A DNA stretch of 46,423 bases from Legionella gratiana (GTDB lineage Bacteria; Pseudomonadota; Gammaproteobacteria; Legionellales; Legionellaceae), in the NCBI RefSeq assembly GCF_001467695.1, contig NZ_LNYE01000028.1:1-46423 (forward strand), written 5' to 3'. This document shows, in pieces, positions 1 through 8,915 of the stretch. The notes under the pieces are model-generated. The model saw only the letters and a program-made list of their open reading frames with translations. It was not told the origin of the DNA and made no database searches. The translations under genes were made by a program, and so were the position numbers. How positions within the stretch are numbered: position 1 is the stretch's first letter; every line of letters starts with the position of its first letter.

Positions 1-11
1 TTTCTTCCTTC

Positions 12-85
12 GGTAACATTATTTATGAGGCAACGAATCTAAAAATTCCTATTTTGGGTAACATTTTTTATGAAGCAATGCGTCC
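12..85. repeat. 45-bp tandem duplication at the 3' end of the first gene
   Basis: Two similar copies start at 12 and 57 (shared core GGTAACATT, then TTTATGA and GCAA), giving a 45-base period. The period is a multiple of three, and the two copies stay in frame on the minus strand. The copy at 57-85 encodes the last residues of the upstream gene. The copy at 12-40 lies beyond the TAG stop and has its own TAA. The gene may once have been longer, or a recent slippage event may have copied its tail past the stop. Confidence 0.6.
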
Positions 86-942
86 AATGGAACAAGAGAA
101 ATATTTTCTTCAACTAACTTATATAATTCTTGGACTTTTTCTTCTGATAAATTTTTTAAATTCTCTTCTTTTAAGGCCGAGTTTAATGCATCTAAATAAG
201 CTTCAAGAGCTTTTATCTTGCTAATATCAAAAGAATCATTAAATCTTTGATACTTATCCTTCAGTGCTTTAGGGGCATTCTCCTCTCCTCCATATACATC
301 CATTAACTTCTGCATACGGGATCTTTGTTCTTCTTCATCTAAGGGTAAGGGTTTCTGCGCAAACTCACTAAGTCCATCAATGGTCACTAGTCTACTTACT
401 ATTGTAAACTCAGCACCCTCATTATTGAACCATGCTATTTGTGTATCTGGGTTTGGGTCTTTCTTAACTTCGTCTAACATTTGCTGACTATAACCAACAA
501 CTATTGCTTGTATAAAAAGTCTTGCAAGTTGTTTAGGGTCATTATTTGCTTTTTGCAGCATGAGGCGGTAATTGTCTTTATTATTGTGATTAATTGCGTC
601 AATTATTCTGGAATTTAAAGCCGTTTTATCTTCATTTAAAATCTGAGGTACAAGTTCATCCATTAACGATTGCATATATGCACCAATACAACTTGGTGCT
701 TCTATATATTTTTTAAACTCCTCATAAGAGGGTAAAGGAACTTTGTATTCATCAAATATACGAGAAAAAGTAGCCGCTGTGTTCTTTGATTTTTCTATGA
801 CTTTATACGGTTGATTGTCCGCGCCTTTTGGATCATATGGCAACTTCAGATGGTTTTCTAAATTTAAAAGAAATGTATTTCGAAAAGCCTGTTTATATTG
901 TTGAAAACCCGTGTCACTTAGAGGATTTGTTTTATCAAACAT
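49..942 (-). CDS. Hypothetical protein, possible secreted effector
   Basis: I do not recognise a family. The product is about 297 residues, mostly charged and apparently helical, with no signal peptide or membrane segment. An in-frame ATG lies 13 codons upstream at 981, but the ATG at 942 has an AAAGGA ribosome binding site at good spacing and is preferred. The C-terminal third is rich in Glu and Lys and the very end is basic (HKKCYPK). The gene stands alone, next to an operon of two other unknown genes. A Dot/Icm effector is possible from length, composition and context, but no domain supports it. The 3' end overlaps a 45-bp tandem duplication. Confidence 0.7.
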   Translation of the reverse strand: MFDKTNPLSDTGFQQYKQAFRNTFLLNLENHLKLPYDPKGADNQPYKVIEKSKNTAATFSRIFDEYKVPLPSYEEFKKYIEAPSCIGAYMQSLMDELVPQILNEDKTALNSRIIDAINHNNKDNYRLMLQKANNDPKQLARLFIQAIVVGYSQQMLDEVKKDPNPDTQIAWFNNEGAEFTIVSRLVTIDGLSEFAQKPLPLDEEEQRSRMQKLMDVYGGEENAPKALKDKYQRFNDSFDISKIKALEAYLDALNSALKEENLKNLSEEKVQELYKLVEENISLVPLDALLHKKCYPK

Positions 943-981
943 ATATATTCCTTTTAACTTAAAATTAATTTTGCCCAACAC

Positions 982-1261
982 AAAAGTACTTTATAAATGA
1001 ATAAAAAATTACTTATAATACCAATTATAATTCAAATACCTTAAGTAAGTATTATCAGTCTTCTAATACAAAATACGACCGAATTAAATTAACTGTTTCC
1101 CAAGAAACGAACAGAGTAAGATCGAATCATCTTGACTCAACCTCACTATGCAATGATTGGTTTGGGATAGATTTGTCCGCCGAAATGAAGGTTTCGGTTA
1201 TGGATTTAGCTGGAAAATTTAATCGTGTGGGATAGCCCTGAAAGGACACCCCTAAATTAAA
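982..1261. other. Gene-free stretch with a small hairpin; nothing firm
   Basis: This AT-rich stretch has no credible ORF. It contains a clear stem, CCGAAA (1180-1185) with TTTCGG (1192-1197) around a six-base loop. A possible longer pairing exists between TGTCC near 1175 and GGACA near 1242. Together with the hairpin at 1262-1290 and its T-rich flank this could be a small RNA read rightward, but I see no convincing promoter. It otherwise serves as the upstream region of the gene starting at 942. Confidence 0.25.
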
Positions 1262-1300
1262 TCCCGGAACATGATTTTTTCAATCCGGGACTCTTTTTGG
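1262..1300 (-). terminator. Intrinsic terminator of the two-gene unknown operon
   Basis: A perfect 7-bp stem, TCCCGGA (1262-1268) with TCCGGGA (1284-1290), lies 14 bases beyond the stop codon of the 419-residue gene. Read on the minus strand it is followed by TTTAATTTA. On the plus strand it is followed by CTCTTTTTGG, so it may work in both directions. Confidence 0.6.
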
Positions 1301-1304
1301 AAAA

Positions 1305-2564
1305 TTACAAGGTTAATGACTCTGAACTCTCCTGGGATAATGCTTTGGTCAACTCTTTTTCTGATCGTGCAATAAGAGTATCCATTTTATCTCTTCCACC
1401 AAAAAACTCACAATCTAAAATCACATTTGGTTCATTTTCAAGAAATTCCTTAAGAAATTTGATCCCATGAAGTATATCCTTTTTGCTCAGTTCATCAAAA
1501 GAGCTCTCAAGACCTAACGCTTTCTGAAAAGTAAACAGCAAATTGTCATCCAATCCTCTTGGTTGTTGTAGCAACAAAGCATATCCGCCAAACAGTTTAC
1601 AACTGCATTTCTGATCATAGCAATCCTTTATTTTAGCTAAAAATGTACTGTGATCCGTTGATTCAAGATTATCTTGGATTAATGGGGTGTAATATAAATC
1701 AAATATTATATTTCTTGATTTTTCTGATTCAACATGTTTAATAAGACTTAAATTAATTGCCTCATCGCTTAAAACCCTAAAAGCATTAAAATCTTTATGT
1801 TCTTTTGCTACTGCTTTGCACCATTTTTCTATGTCTTTCTCCAGCTGCTGTCGTTCATTTTCAATTTGCTTCATTAAAGATTGGACGAAAGCAATTGCTT
1901 TAAATCTGTGTAAAATCGCAGCACCGCGTCTTGTTTGTTGCTCAATAATATCCTGCAAATATTTTTGGAAATTTGCATCTTGAGCAAAATGGGGATACTT
2001 CATATATCGAGGAATTTTGTCTTTATCTTCGATAAACATATTATCTCGAAAAACCTCTAGTGCCCGTACAATAGTGACAACATCAAGAATTTTTAAGTCA
2101 TCTTCTCTGAATTTCTTTTTAGGGATGTGCTCTATTTCTTTAAATTGTAATGCTCTTCTGATTGCTAAGAACAATTTACAATTGGTTACATCACAGGTAC
2201 CAAAATAGGTCCAAGATGCATAACCATTATAATCATCATACTCTTTAATCAATCGAAAATAACGATGAATTAATGCTCCTAATAAAAACAAAGTACCTTG
2301 TTTGGTTTTTTCTTTATCCTCTTTGGAAATTTGCCGCAATTCATTAACTAATAAATTAAATACTTCACGCTGACTCTCTCTATCAGTCTTACATTTTATT
2401 ACTTCATTTGTTCTGGCTATTAGTACCTCAAGGCTAGTTTGTTGCACCGAATCCATACTCTGTGCTTCAACCACTTTATATCTGCCTAATAAAGTAGAAT
2501 ATGCAGTATCCAGGTTAAAAGTATTGACTCTAAATGTCGCAAATGGTGGTAGGGGAAAAGTCAT
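1305..2564 (-). CDS. Hypothetical protein, second gene of a two-gene operon
   Basis: The 419-residue product matches no family I recognise. It appears soluble and largely helical, with a possible coiled coil around residues 220-250 (rich in Gln, Glu and Lys). There is a local cysteine cluster near residue 315 (CYDQKCSCK). The start has a near-perfect AAGGAGG ribosome binding site. The gene begins 12 bases after the 207-residue gene and ends just before an intrinsic terminator, so the two are almost certainly co-transcribed. The C-terminus (SEKELTKALSQESSESLTL) is rich in Glu and Ser with small and hydrophobic end residues, resembling Dot/Icm translocation signals. That makes an effector plausible but unproven. 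Confidence 0.75.
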   Translation of the reverse strand: MTFPLPPFATFRVNTFNLDTAYSTLLGRYKVVEAQSMDSVQQTSLEVLIARTNEVIKCKTDRESQREVFNLLVNELRQISKEDKEKTKQGTLFLLGALIHRYFRLIKEYDDYNGYASWTYFGTCDVTNCKLFLAIRRALQFKEIEHIPKKKFREDDLKILDVVTIVRALEVFRDNMFIEDKDKIPRYMKYPHFAQDANFQKYLQDIIEQQTRRGAAILHRFKAIAFVQSLMKQIENERQQLEKDIEKWCKAVAKEHKDFNAFRVLSDEAINLSLIKHVESEKSRNIIFDLYYTPLIQDNLESTDHSTFLAKIKDCYDQKCSCKLFGGYALLLQQPRGLDDNLLFTFQKALGLESSFDELSKKDILHGIKFLKEFLENEPNVILDCEFFGGRDKMDTLIARSEKELTKALSQESSESLTL

Positions 2565-2576
2565 ACAACCTCCTTA

Positions 2577-3170
2577 TTACATATTCAATCCCAAGGAATT
2601 AATGATCCCTCTGTAAATATCATACATTGTTGAAGAACCATTATGAAAAGATAAGTGTTTAGCCTCATGAATCTCTTTTTGAATTGTTACCCCCAATCGC
2701 TTATTTAGTTCGCTATATATTTTTTCTTCACGTTTTTCATAGACAAAAGTACAATAGTAACTTAGATCGCTCAGACAAGAATCAAAGAAACGCTTATCTA
2801 TCTCTTCGAGGGACTCCACCCCCAAATGACTTCGAAATAAATCAATCAAAGGCTGATGCAAGTAACTCTTGATTATTGAGTTATATTGAAACCACTTTAC
2901 CAAATACATTCCAATAATAACTTTTGTTCTAAATTCGTTAAACTCATCGAGCGTTAACTTAGGATCTCTTTTAACCTCTTTAACATAATTGATTAAGTCA
3001 TAAGTCTCATCTAGGCTCTGAGCTAAAAAACTTATGGTGCTCGCATCATCCATGGCAACATGGTCAGGTAACATTGAAAAAAAACTTAAACAGCCCGCAT
3101 GTTGTCCAGTTCCTGCGAAACACTTTGCTAATCGTTTTGCTTTTTGCTGAAATTGGGCAAATTGAGTCAT
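2577..3170 (-). CDS. Hypothetical protein, first gene of a two-gene operon
   Basis: No family is recognised in this roughly 197-residue product. An upstream in-frame start at 3200 exists, but the ATG at 3170 follows AGGAGA at correct spacing and is chosen. The protein looks soluble and mostly helical, with no signal peptide. It contains a His-rich segment (EIHEAKHLSFHNG) near the C-terminus. A candidate sigma-70 promoter lies about 80 bases upstream. The stop is 12 bases before the next gene, so the pair may act together; nothing in the sequence shows how. Confidence 0.7.
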   Translation of the reverse strand: MTQFAQFQQKAKRLAKCFAGTGQHAGCLSFFSMLPDHVAMDDASTISFLAQSLDETYDLINYVKEVKRDPKLTLDEFNEFRTKVIIGMYLVKWFQYNSIIKSYLHQPLIDLFRSHLGVESLEEIDKRFFDSCLSDLSYYCTFVYEKREEKIYSELNKRLGVTIQKEIHEAKHLSFHNGSSTMYDIYRGIINSLGLNM

Positions 3171-3247
3171 TGCATCTCTCCTGCAAATAGTGACCCGCAA
3201 AACTGCAACGCGTCATTTTATGTTCGAAAATGTAAACGCCTTCATTT

Positions 3248-3276
3248 TTTATAACAACCAATAAAAAATATTGCAA
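3248..3276 (-). promoter_or_regulatory. Candidate sigma-70 promoter for the two-gene operon
   Basis: On the minus strand a TTGCAA -35 element (3271-3276) is separated by 17 bases from a TATAAA -10 element (3248-3253). This predicts a leader of about 70 bases before the ATG at 3170. Confidence 0.4.
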
Positions 3277-3357
3277 CTATTAATTTGACGAATTGAACAT
3301 AAAAAGAATTAAGCGTTTCTTTTTCTAAATTAATGCCTGAGTTTTATCTGCATCATG

Positions 3358-3436
3358 CTAAATTCGGCAATTGAATCGTAGCGAGACGGATCAGCGCGGT
3401 GTGCACGCGTAGTGTAGATTCAACTGCCGAATTTAG
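3358..3436. repeat. Palindromic intergenic element with 20-bp inverted arms
   Basis: The arm at 3358-3377 (CTAAATTCGGCAATTGAATC) pairs with 3417-3436 with a single mismatch. The 39-base centre is GC-rich and holds GTGCAC within CGCG sequence. The GC-rich core and long arms in AT-rich DNA suggest a dispersed REP- or MITE-like element. With the terminator at 3451-3495 it fills most of the 3201-3514 gap. Confidence 0.6.
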
Positions 3437-3450
3437 GATAATATAGAAGC

Positions 3451-3495
3451 GAAAGCAGTTAGGTCCTGCTGTGACAACTAAAGACCCAACCGCTT
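3451..3495 (-). terminator. Terminator downstream of mpl, possibly bidirectional
   Basis: A 14-bp stem with two G-U pairs forms between 3451-3464 and 3482-3495, with a 17-base loop. It lies just past the mpl stop on the minus strand, where the trailing side reads TTTCGCTTCTAT. On the plus strand it is followed by a run of Ts. Confidence 0.6.
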
Positions 3496-3514
3496 TTTCT
3501 AGGTTTAATTATTT

Positions 3515-4888
3515 TCAATAATGCTGCATTGTAAAACGCTCATCAATCGAGGTAATTAACTTTTGATGAATACCATTAAAACCTCGGTTACTCATAACCA
3601 ATACAGCATCTCCTGCTTGTACCGTTCTTGAGACCTCGTTAACGATTTCATCATGGCTTTTACAAATAGTATAAGGACAAATCCAGTTATCTAGGGTCTT
3701 ATGTAAATCAAAATCTTGTGGTTCTAAAACATAGGCACCATGAACTGACTCCAATGCTTGCGCCATTTCAGTAACATGAACACCAGTGCGCATGGTATAT
3801 GATGCGAACTCCAAAACGGCAAAAATTCGTTGATGCCTATTACTGCGTTTTAAAGCATCAACAGTGCGCATTATAGCGGTAGGATGATGTGCAAAATCAT
3901 CATAAATGGTAATACCGTGTTTATTGGAACGAACTTCCAATCGACGTTTCACCGGCGTAAACCGTTCTAAAGCTTTAGCTGCAATCTTTGGATTTACTCC
4001 AGCATTTACACTTGCAGCAAGCGCAGCTAAACCATTTTCTACATTAAAGCGGCCAATTAAGGACCAATGGACTTCCGCAACCTCTTTCCCCTGATGCACT
4101 ACTTTAAATATCGAACCATTTTCTTCAAGTAATTTTGCTGACCATTGAGCATCACCATCCAAAACAAGATCTTCAATTCGTGAATATTGACCACGAGTAA
4201 TAACTTCATTTAAAGCTTTATCATTACAAGGTTTGATCGCAACCCCACTTGCCGGTATGGTTCTTAATAGATAATGAAATTGCAATTGAATTGCTGCAAG
4301 ATCAGGATAAATATCTGCATGATCAAACTCTAAATTGTTTAAAATAGCGATTCTTGGTCGATAATGCATAAACTTAGGACGCTTATCAAAGAAAGCACTG
4401 TCATATTCATCCGCCTCGATAACAAACCATTTCCCTGAACCTAAACAAGCACTCGTTTTAAAATCTGATGAGACACCTCCAATCAAAAAACCAGGGTTTA
4501 ATCCCGCTTGGTGTAAAATCCAAGCAATCATAGAGGTCGTTGTTGTCTTTCCATGCGTTCCTGAAACAGCAATTACTTGGTATTTGGACAAAATGTTTTC
4601 AGCAAGCCATTGAGGTCCCGAAGTATAGGGTATTCCTGACTCCATAATTGCCTCAAGCACAGGCATACCTCTTTTAATTGCATTACCAACAATAACTAAA
4701 TCTGCTTGTAATGCGACACGCGTATCCTCATAACCTTCAGTCCACGTGATGCCTTTTGCTGCAAGCAAATCACTGACTGGTGGGTAACAATTAGCATCAC
4801 TTCCAGTAACTTGATGCCCTGCTTCACGTGCAAGTAAAGCAAGAGCACTCATAAATGTTCCACTGATACCTAATATATGTAAATGCAT
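3515..4888 (-). CDS. mpl: UDP-MurNAc:L-Ala-gamma-D-Glu-meso-DAP ligase Mpl
   Basis: Mpl is the cytoplasmic cell-wall recycling ligase that joins the recovered tripeptide L-Ala-gamma-D-Glu-meso-DAP to UDP-MurNAc using ATP. The 457 residues equal the length of the E. coli enzyme. Visible features are an N-terminal Rossmann-like stretch (HILGISGTFM), the Mur-ligase P-loop SGTHGKTTTT at residues 109-118, the central ELDEYD-type motif (IEADEYDSAF), NNLEFDHADIY, and the C-terminal DDFAHHPTAI motif. The HHP motif and the order of these motifs separate it from MurC. It lies 24 bases after yhdP on the same strand and is followed by a terminator. Confidence 0.95.
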   Translation of the reverse strand: MHLHILGISGTFMSALALLAREAGHQVTGSDANCYPPVSDLLAAKGITWTEGYEDTRVALQADLVIVGNAIKRGMPVLEAIMESGIPYTSGPQWLAENILSKYQVIAVSGTHGKTTTTSMIAWILHQAGLNPGFLIGGVSSDFKTSACLGSGKWFVIEADEYDSAFFDKRPKFMHYRPRIAILNNLEFDHADIYPDLAAIQLQFHYLLRTIPASGVAIKPCNDKALNEVITRGQYSRIEDLVLDGDAQWSAKLLEENGSIFKVVHQGKEVAEVHWSLIGRFNVENGLAALAASVNAGVNPKIAAKALERFTPVKRRLEVRSNKHGITIYDDFAHHPTAIMRTVDALKRSNRHQRIFAVLEFASYTMRTGVHVTEMAQALESVHGAYVLEPQDFDLHKTLDNWICPYTICKSHDEIVNEVSRTVQAGDAVLVMSNRGFNGIHQKLITSIDERFTMQHY

Positions 4889-4912
4889 AATAATCCTAAT
4901 CCGTATTACCCA

Positions 4913-7900
4913 CTACTCTCTGTTCATTAATTTCTTCACCATGCTAAGTTGCTGAATGACAGGTTCACGCCATGGTCCTGATATTTTATAACTGTATGCA
5001 GAAATTTTTTGCATACTTTGACTTATAATACTATTCGCCACCCATGCTGCAACACCAGCAACAGGACCGCCTGCGATAGTTGCAACAACGGGTAAGCTTG
5101 CAGTTATATGAGGTGAGATCTTTAAATACAAATTATAAGTATGCTTGGATAAATTTAAATCCCCTTCCATAGCTGCATAAGCAACCGGACCATTCAGATA
5201 ACTGTCTTGTGTACTCATAATTCCATTGTTGATAATAAAATTTCCTTGAAAAATGTCAAAGCTATATCCTTGATGCGACAAATCACTAAAATCCAATTGC
5301 AACCGACGAGGAATTGTCTGTAAACTCAAAATACTTAATAATTTACCTAAGCCTAGTTTTTCTTCCGTTGCTTTACTTAAATGAGTAATTCTTCCATTTT
5401 TAAGTTGCAGATACATTGCTCCATTTAACGAGGCAAGAGAAAAATTATATACTCTATTTTTCCAACCACCATGAAACTCCATGTAACCTTTTTTAGCATG
5501 GACTGCGGGAGTTACATTCCAACGCTCTAAAGTTTTGGATAAATGAGACATAGTTAATTTTACATCCAATTTTGTTTGATTGATTTTATTTTTCTCCGTC
5601 CATTCTCCCTGAACATCAAACTGATATACTGGAGAATCAATTTGACAATAATTTATTGACCACTTTCCAGCACTGGATTGACTTTTCAATGTAACATTAC
5701 CAATTTGCAATTTATTCACAGATAAGTTATCGACACGCAAATTTAGATTTGGGATTTGATTTGGATGTATGTGTAATGAATCCGCATAATTGCTATCAGC
5801 AACACTGATTTTATCCAAATGCAAATACTGAACATGACCGCTTAATTCGTTACGTGACACATGGTACACTAAATCGGCAGCAATCATTTTTTGTTGTAAA
5901 TTAAAAGACCAATCCTGATTAGGTAGTATTTTTGCTTTAACAATCATTGCATTAAATTGTTGTTTTAAAAAACTAAGCTTATCAATTGTTACATGAATAA
6001 TACGTAATTTATTTAATAAAGGTGCTTTTGCTTGGGTTGACGCAAATTGAGCATATATCTCTTTCCAATCGTGAAAATCAAAACCTTTTAAGGAACCAAC
6101 TACTGCAAGCCCTGGTAAATTCTGATTTACTGCATTTTCACTTCCAAAACGTAGTTGTCCTGAATTAAAAGCTAATCCCTGTTTATCATCTTTAAACAAA
6201 AGATCAGCACTAAGACGGGTATCATAATTACCTCTTAACCGCATTGATTTTTTTGAATTAAAATCAATAGTTAAATTTAATGGGATTTTTTCATCCGCTT
6301 CTTTGCCTAAAGGTGTAGGTAAATGAATTGCTACCCCTTCCAAAGAGCTGCTTAAATTAATGCTATCCGGTTCAGAAGGTTTATCGGTTAGCTTCAATTC
6401 TGCATTGATCAGAAAAGAACCATTGGCAAAAGCCAATACAGGTATTTTCAATTGATTCTTTAACGAATCAACGGTACATTTTCCATTAACTGTAATTGTT
6501 GTCGCAGGTTTTGGCTGTTTTACAGATTGAACTTTAATGTTCATTGGATTTTCAAAAATATTAGCCAACAAAGAACTATCAATAACTCCTGTTTCATTAA
6601 ACAATAATTCACCTGATAAATTCTTTACGGTAAATTTGCTTAGCTCATGATTTACAACGAGTGTATTATTTTTAAAAGCAACATTTCCCTTAGCAAGCAC
6701 TGTATCATTTTCAGGATATAAAGGAGCTTCTACCTTTAAATTGAGCAGTGCGGAACCCTTGACTGATAACATGTTTAAAAGAGACAGCTTTTTCTTTAGA
6801 GGTGAAGCCATAACATAATTCATCATTTTTTGCACTGATGCATCAATTTTCCCAGTGACAATCAAATTTTCTTTATTCTTTCCTATATCATCAATACGCA
6901 AATGCATTTGATTCGCAGGCACGCCCTGAAAGTTAGCATGGACTATATCAATATTTAAATTGCGCTTGTTTAGATGAATAAACCCATCGATTTCTTTTAT
7001 AACTTGCCATTTAGAATTGATTGCAAGCTCCCCTCCACTGGCATAACTGTCTATAGTAAATTCCCCTGTATTGTTATCAAAAGGGAAATCCTTCGCTAAA
7101 CCATTAAGTTTAATCCGACCACTCGCCTCAGCAATATGTTTTAAATCATTCTTTAACCAGAGGTATAATTTGGGTTTCAAGTATTCTTTAGGAAGAAAGG
7201 CAACCCATTGCTGCCAATTTTTCCCGGAAAATTCTGCACCCAAACGAATATGGCCTATAGATTGACGACTTACTTGATCAACTGCACCTTGCATACTCAT
7301 TGTCAACTCAGGTTGACTAAGGACAAATCGCTCCATGCTAATGCGCAAACCGTCATTCAAGTCCTTCCAGTCAAAGGCGCCATTGAGTAATAATAAATTC
7401 TGCTCCGGATAGCCATTAACCTTTATGGAAGTATTTTCAGAATCAAGTTCTAAACGTCCTTGGTCTGGTTGCCAATTAACCACTCCAGAGAGGTTATGTA
7501 CTTCGGGAATGGAATCTTTTGCATTCCACCCCAACTGCTCAAAACGTGTTAAAACATAATTAAGGGAATAATCATTAAAAACCACCTGATTATTATCTCC
7601 TTGTGCATTATCAAGCGGAATTTGGGGTATCTCGTCTGCACCAAAGCTCAACGAATTAAAACGAGGAATGGGAGGAATACTAGAGGCATTAGCAGTTGCT
7701 GTTATCATAATCTGAGAATCATGTAAAATCCCTTGTGGCTTCATATCCAACAAGGCTTGCATGCTTTTAGGCCAATCAATTGCGTGAGACAATAGCGACT
7801 CGATAATAATTGATTTTACAAATAATTGATAACTTTGTTGCTCTTTCTTGTATTTGAGTAATATCTGATTTTCAGGCCAACTTACTCCTCCTATACGTAA

Positions 7901-8866
7901 TTGAATATGATCAGCAAGTAACTGCCATCCTACATTATCAGGTTTCCAAGATAAGTTTGCAAAAAAAGATTGAATCAATTGACTTTGTTGACTATGCAGC
8001 AGTCGCCAAGCCAAACGTTTAAAATCTACTTGTGCTTGTACTGAAGTAATCGAGCCATGACGCATATCTACCCATAAAGCAATATTGCCTTTGCCACCCT
8101 CCAAATGTTCGGTTGCTTGAGGGAATAAACTTTGCCACTGAGCAGGTACAATATTTTTCGCTGAAAAATAAAATCTCCCTTTTATCTCTTCAAAATGCTC
8201 AGGATCAAAGTATCCCTCCCCTAATAGTTGAAAATCAGTACTGTTGGTTTGTGCAAGTCTAGCTCCTCCTTTAACCTTATAATATCCACCGCTATTGGCT
8301 ACTGATACATTTAATCCATCCACTGGAATCAAACCGCCATCACTAAAATAAAAATAAGCTGAAACATGCTTAATAATCAAATGCTCTTGTTGTGATAACC
8401 AAATTAAAATTTGTTTGGTTTTTTCGGGAGTCATATCGCTGTTAAGCGTATTTGTGGTAATACCATCAATAGTCCAACGAGCATCTTTTTCTCGGAGATT
8501 AAGATGCATATCATCAATATAAAGTACACCCGGCTGTATCTGCCAATTCCATAATGATTTGAATAAATTAATTCCTACTAATAATTTATTAATATGAAAA
8601 TCATTGTTTGAGTCATCCCCTAAAGTAACTTGATTTAATTTAAGTACAGGATGAAACCAATGCCATCCTGTTTCTATAGTTTGAATAGTAACAGGTTGGC
8701 CAATAAGAAGGGATAAATGTTGCTCAATCTCACTTTTATACTCTTTTGCCCATGGAGTCAGTGCACGGAAGATACTGGATAAAACAGCCATAAAAATAAT
8801 GAAGACGGCTAAATACATCCAGATTCGTTTAAATACTTTACTCACGCTTAGGGGTCGGTTGCTCAT
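4913..8866 (-). CDS. yhdP: YhdP-family AsmA-like envelope lipid-transport protein
   Basis: This very large protein (1317 residues; E. coli YhdP is about 1266) has one N-terminal membrane helix (about residues 15-35) followed by a long periplasmic beta-rich region and an AsmA-like C-terminus. AsmA-like proteins of this class (YhdP, TamB, YdbH) are thought to form hydrophobic grooves that carry phospholipids from the inner to the outer membrane. The C-terminal region with SGPWREPVI followed by a short basic tail is typical of YhdP. No clear Shine-Dalgarno precedes the ATG. It lies between the FleR-type regulator (49-base gap) and mpl, all on one strand. Confidence 0.88.
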   Translation of the reverse strand: MSNRPLSVSKVFKRIWMYLAVFIIFMAVLSSIFRALTPWAKEYKSEIEQHLSLLIGQPVTIQTIETGWHWFHPVLKLNQVTLGDDSNNDFHINKLLVGINLFKSLWNWQIQPGVLYIDDMHLNLREKDARWTIDGITTNTLNSDMTPEKTKQILIWLSQQEHLIIKHVSAYFYFSDGGLIPVDGLNVSVANSGGYYKVKGGARLAQTNSTDFQLLGEGYFDPEHFEEIKGRFYFSAKNIVPAQWQSLFPQATEHLEGGKGNIALWVDMRHGSITSVQAQVDFKRLAWRLLHSQQSQLIQSFFANLSWKPDNVGWQLLADHIQLRIGGVSWPENQILLKYKKEQQSYQLFVKSIIIESLLSHAIDWPKSMQALLDMKPQGILHDSQIMITATANASSIPPIPRFNSLSFGADEIPQIPLDNAQGDNNQVVFNDYSLNYVLTRFEQLGWNAKDSIPEVHNLSGVVNWQPDQGRLELDSENTSIKVNGYPEQNLLLLNGAFDWKDLNDGLRISMERFVLSQPELTMSMQGAVDQVSRQSIGHIRLGAEFSGKNWQQWVAFLPKEYLKPKLYLWLKNDLKHIAEASGRIKLNGLAKDFPFDNNTGEFTIDSYASGGELAINSKWQVIKEIDGFIHLNKRNLNIDIVHANFQGVPANQMHLRIDDIGKNKENLIVTGKIDASVQKMMNYVMASPLKKKLSLLNMLSVKGSALLNLKVEAPLYPENDTVLAKGNVAFKNNTLVVNHELSKFTVKNLSGELLFNETGVIDSSLLANIFENPMNIKVQSVKQPKPATTITVNGKCTVDSLKNQLKIPVLAFANGSFLINAELKLTDKPSEPDSINLSSSLEGVAIHLPTPLGKEADEKIPLNLTIDFNSKKSMRLRGNYDTRLSADLLFKDDKQGLAFNSGQLRFGSENAVNQNLPGLAVVGSLKGFDFHDWKEIYAQFASTQAKAPLLNKLRIIHVTIDKLSFLKQQFNAMIVKAKILPNQDWSFNLQQKMIAADLVYHVSRNELSGHVQYLHLDKISVADSNYADSLHIHPNQIPNLNLRVDNLSVNKLQIGNVTLKSQSSAGKWSINYCQIDSPVYQFDVQGEWTEKNKINQTKLDVKLTMSHLSKTLERWNVTPAVHAKKGYMEFHGGWKNRVYNFSLASLNGAMYLQLKNGRITHLSKATEEKLGLGKLLSILSLQTIPRRLQLDFSDLSHQGYSFDIFQGNFIINNGIMSTQDSYLNGPVAYAAMEGDLNLSKHTYNLYLKISPHITASLPVVATIAGGPVAGVAAWVANSIISQSMQKISAYSYKISGPWREPVIQQLSMVKKLMNRE

Positions 8867-8915
8867 TGATTGTATACTATACCATTGCTTGCTTGCTCAT
8901 ACTACATTTTAAGCA

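Noticed and set aside
3171..3276. A 70-residue minus-strand frame starting at 3276
   Set aside because: It overlaps the 207-residue gene in a different frame and has no clear ribosome binding site.
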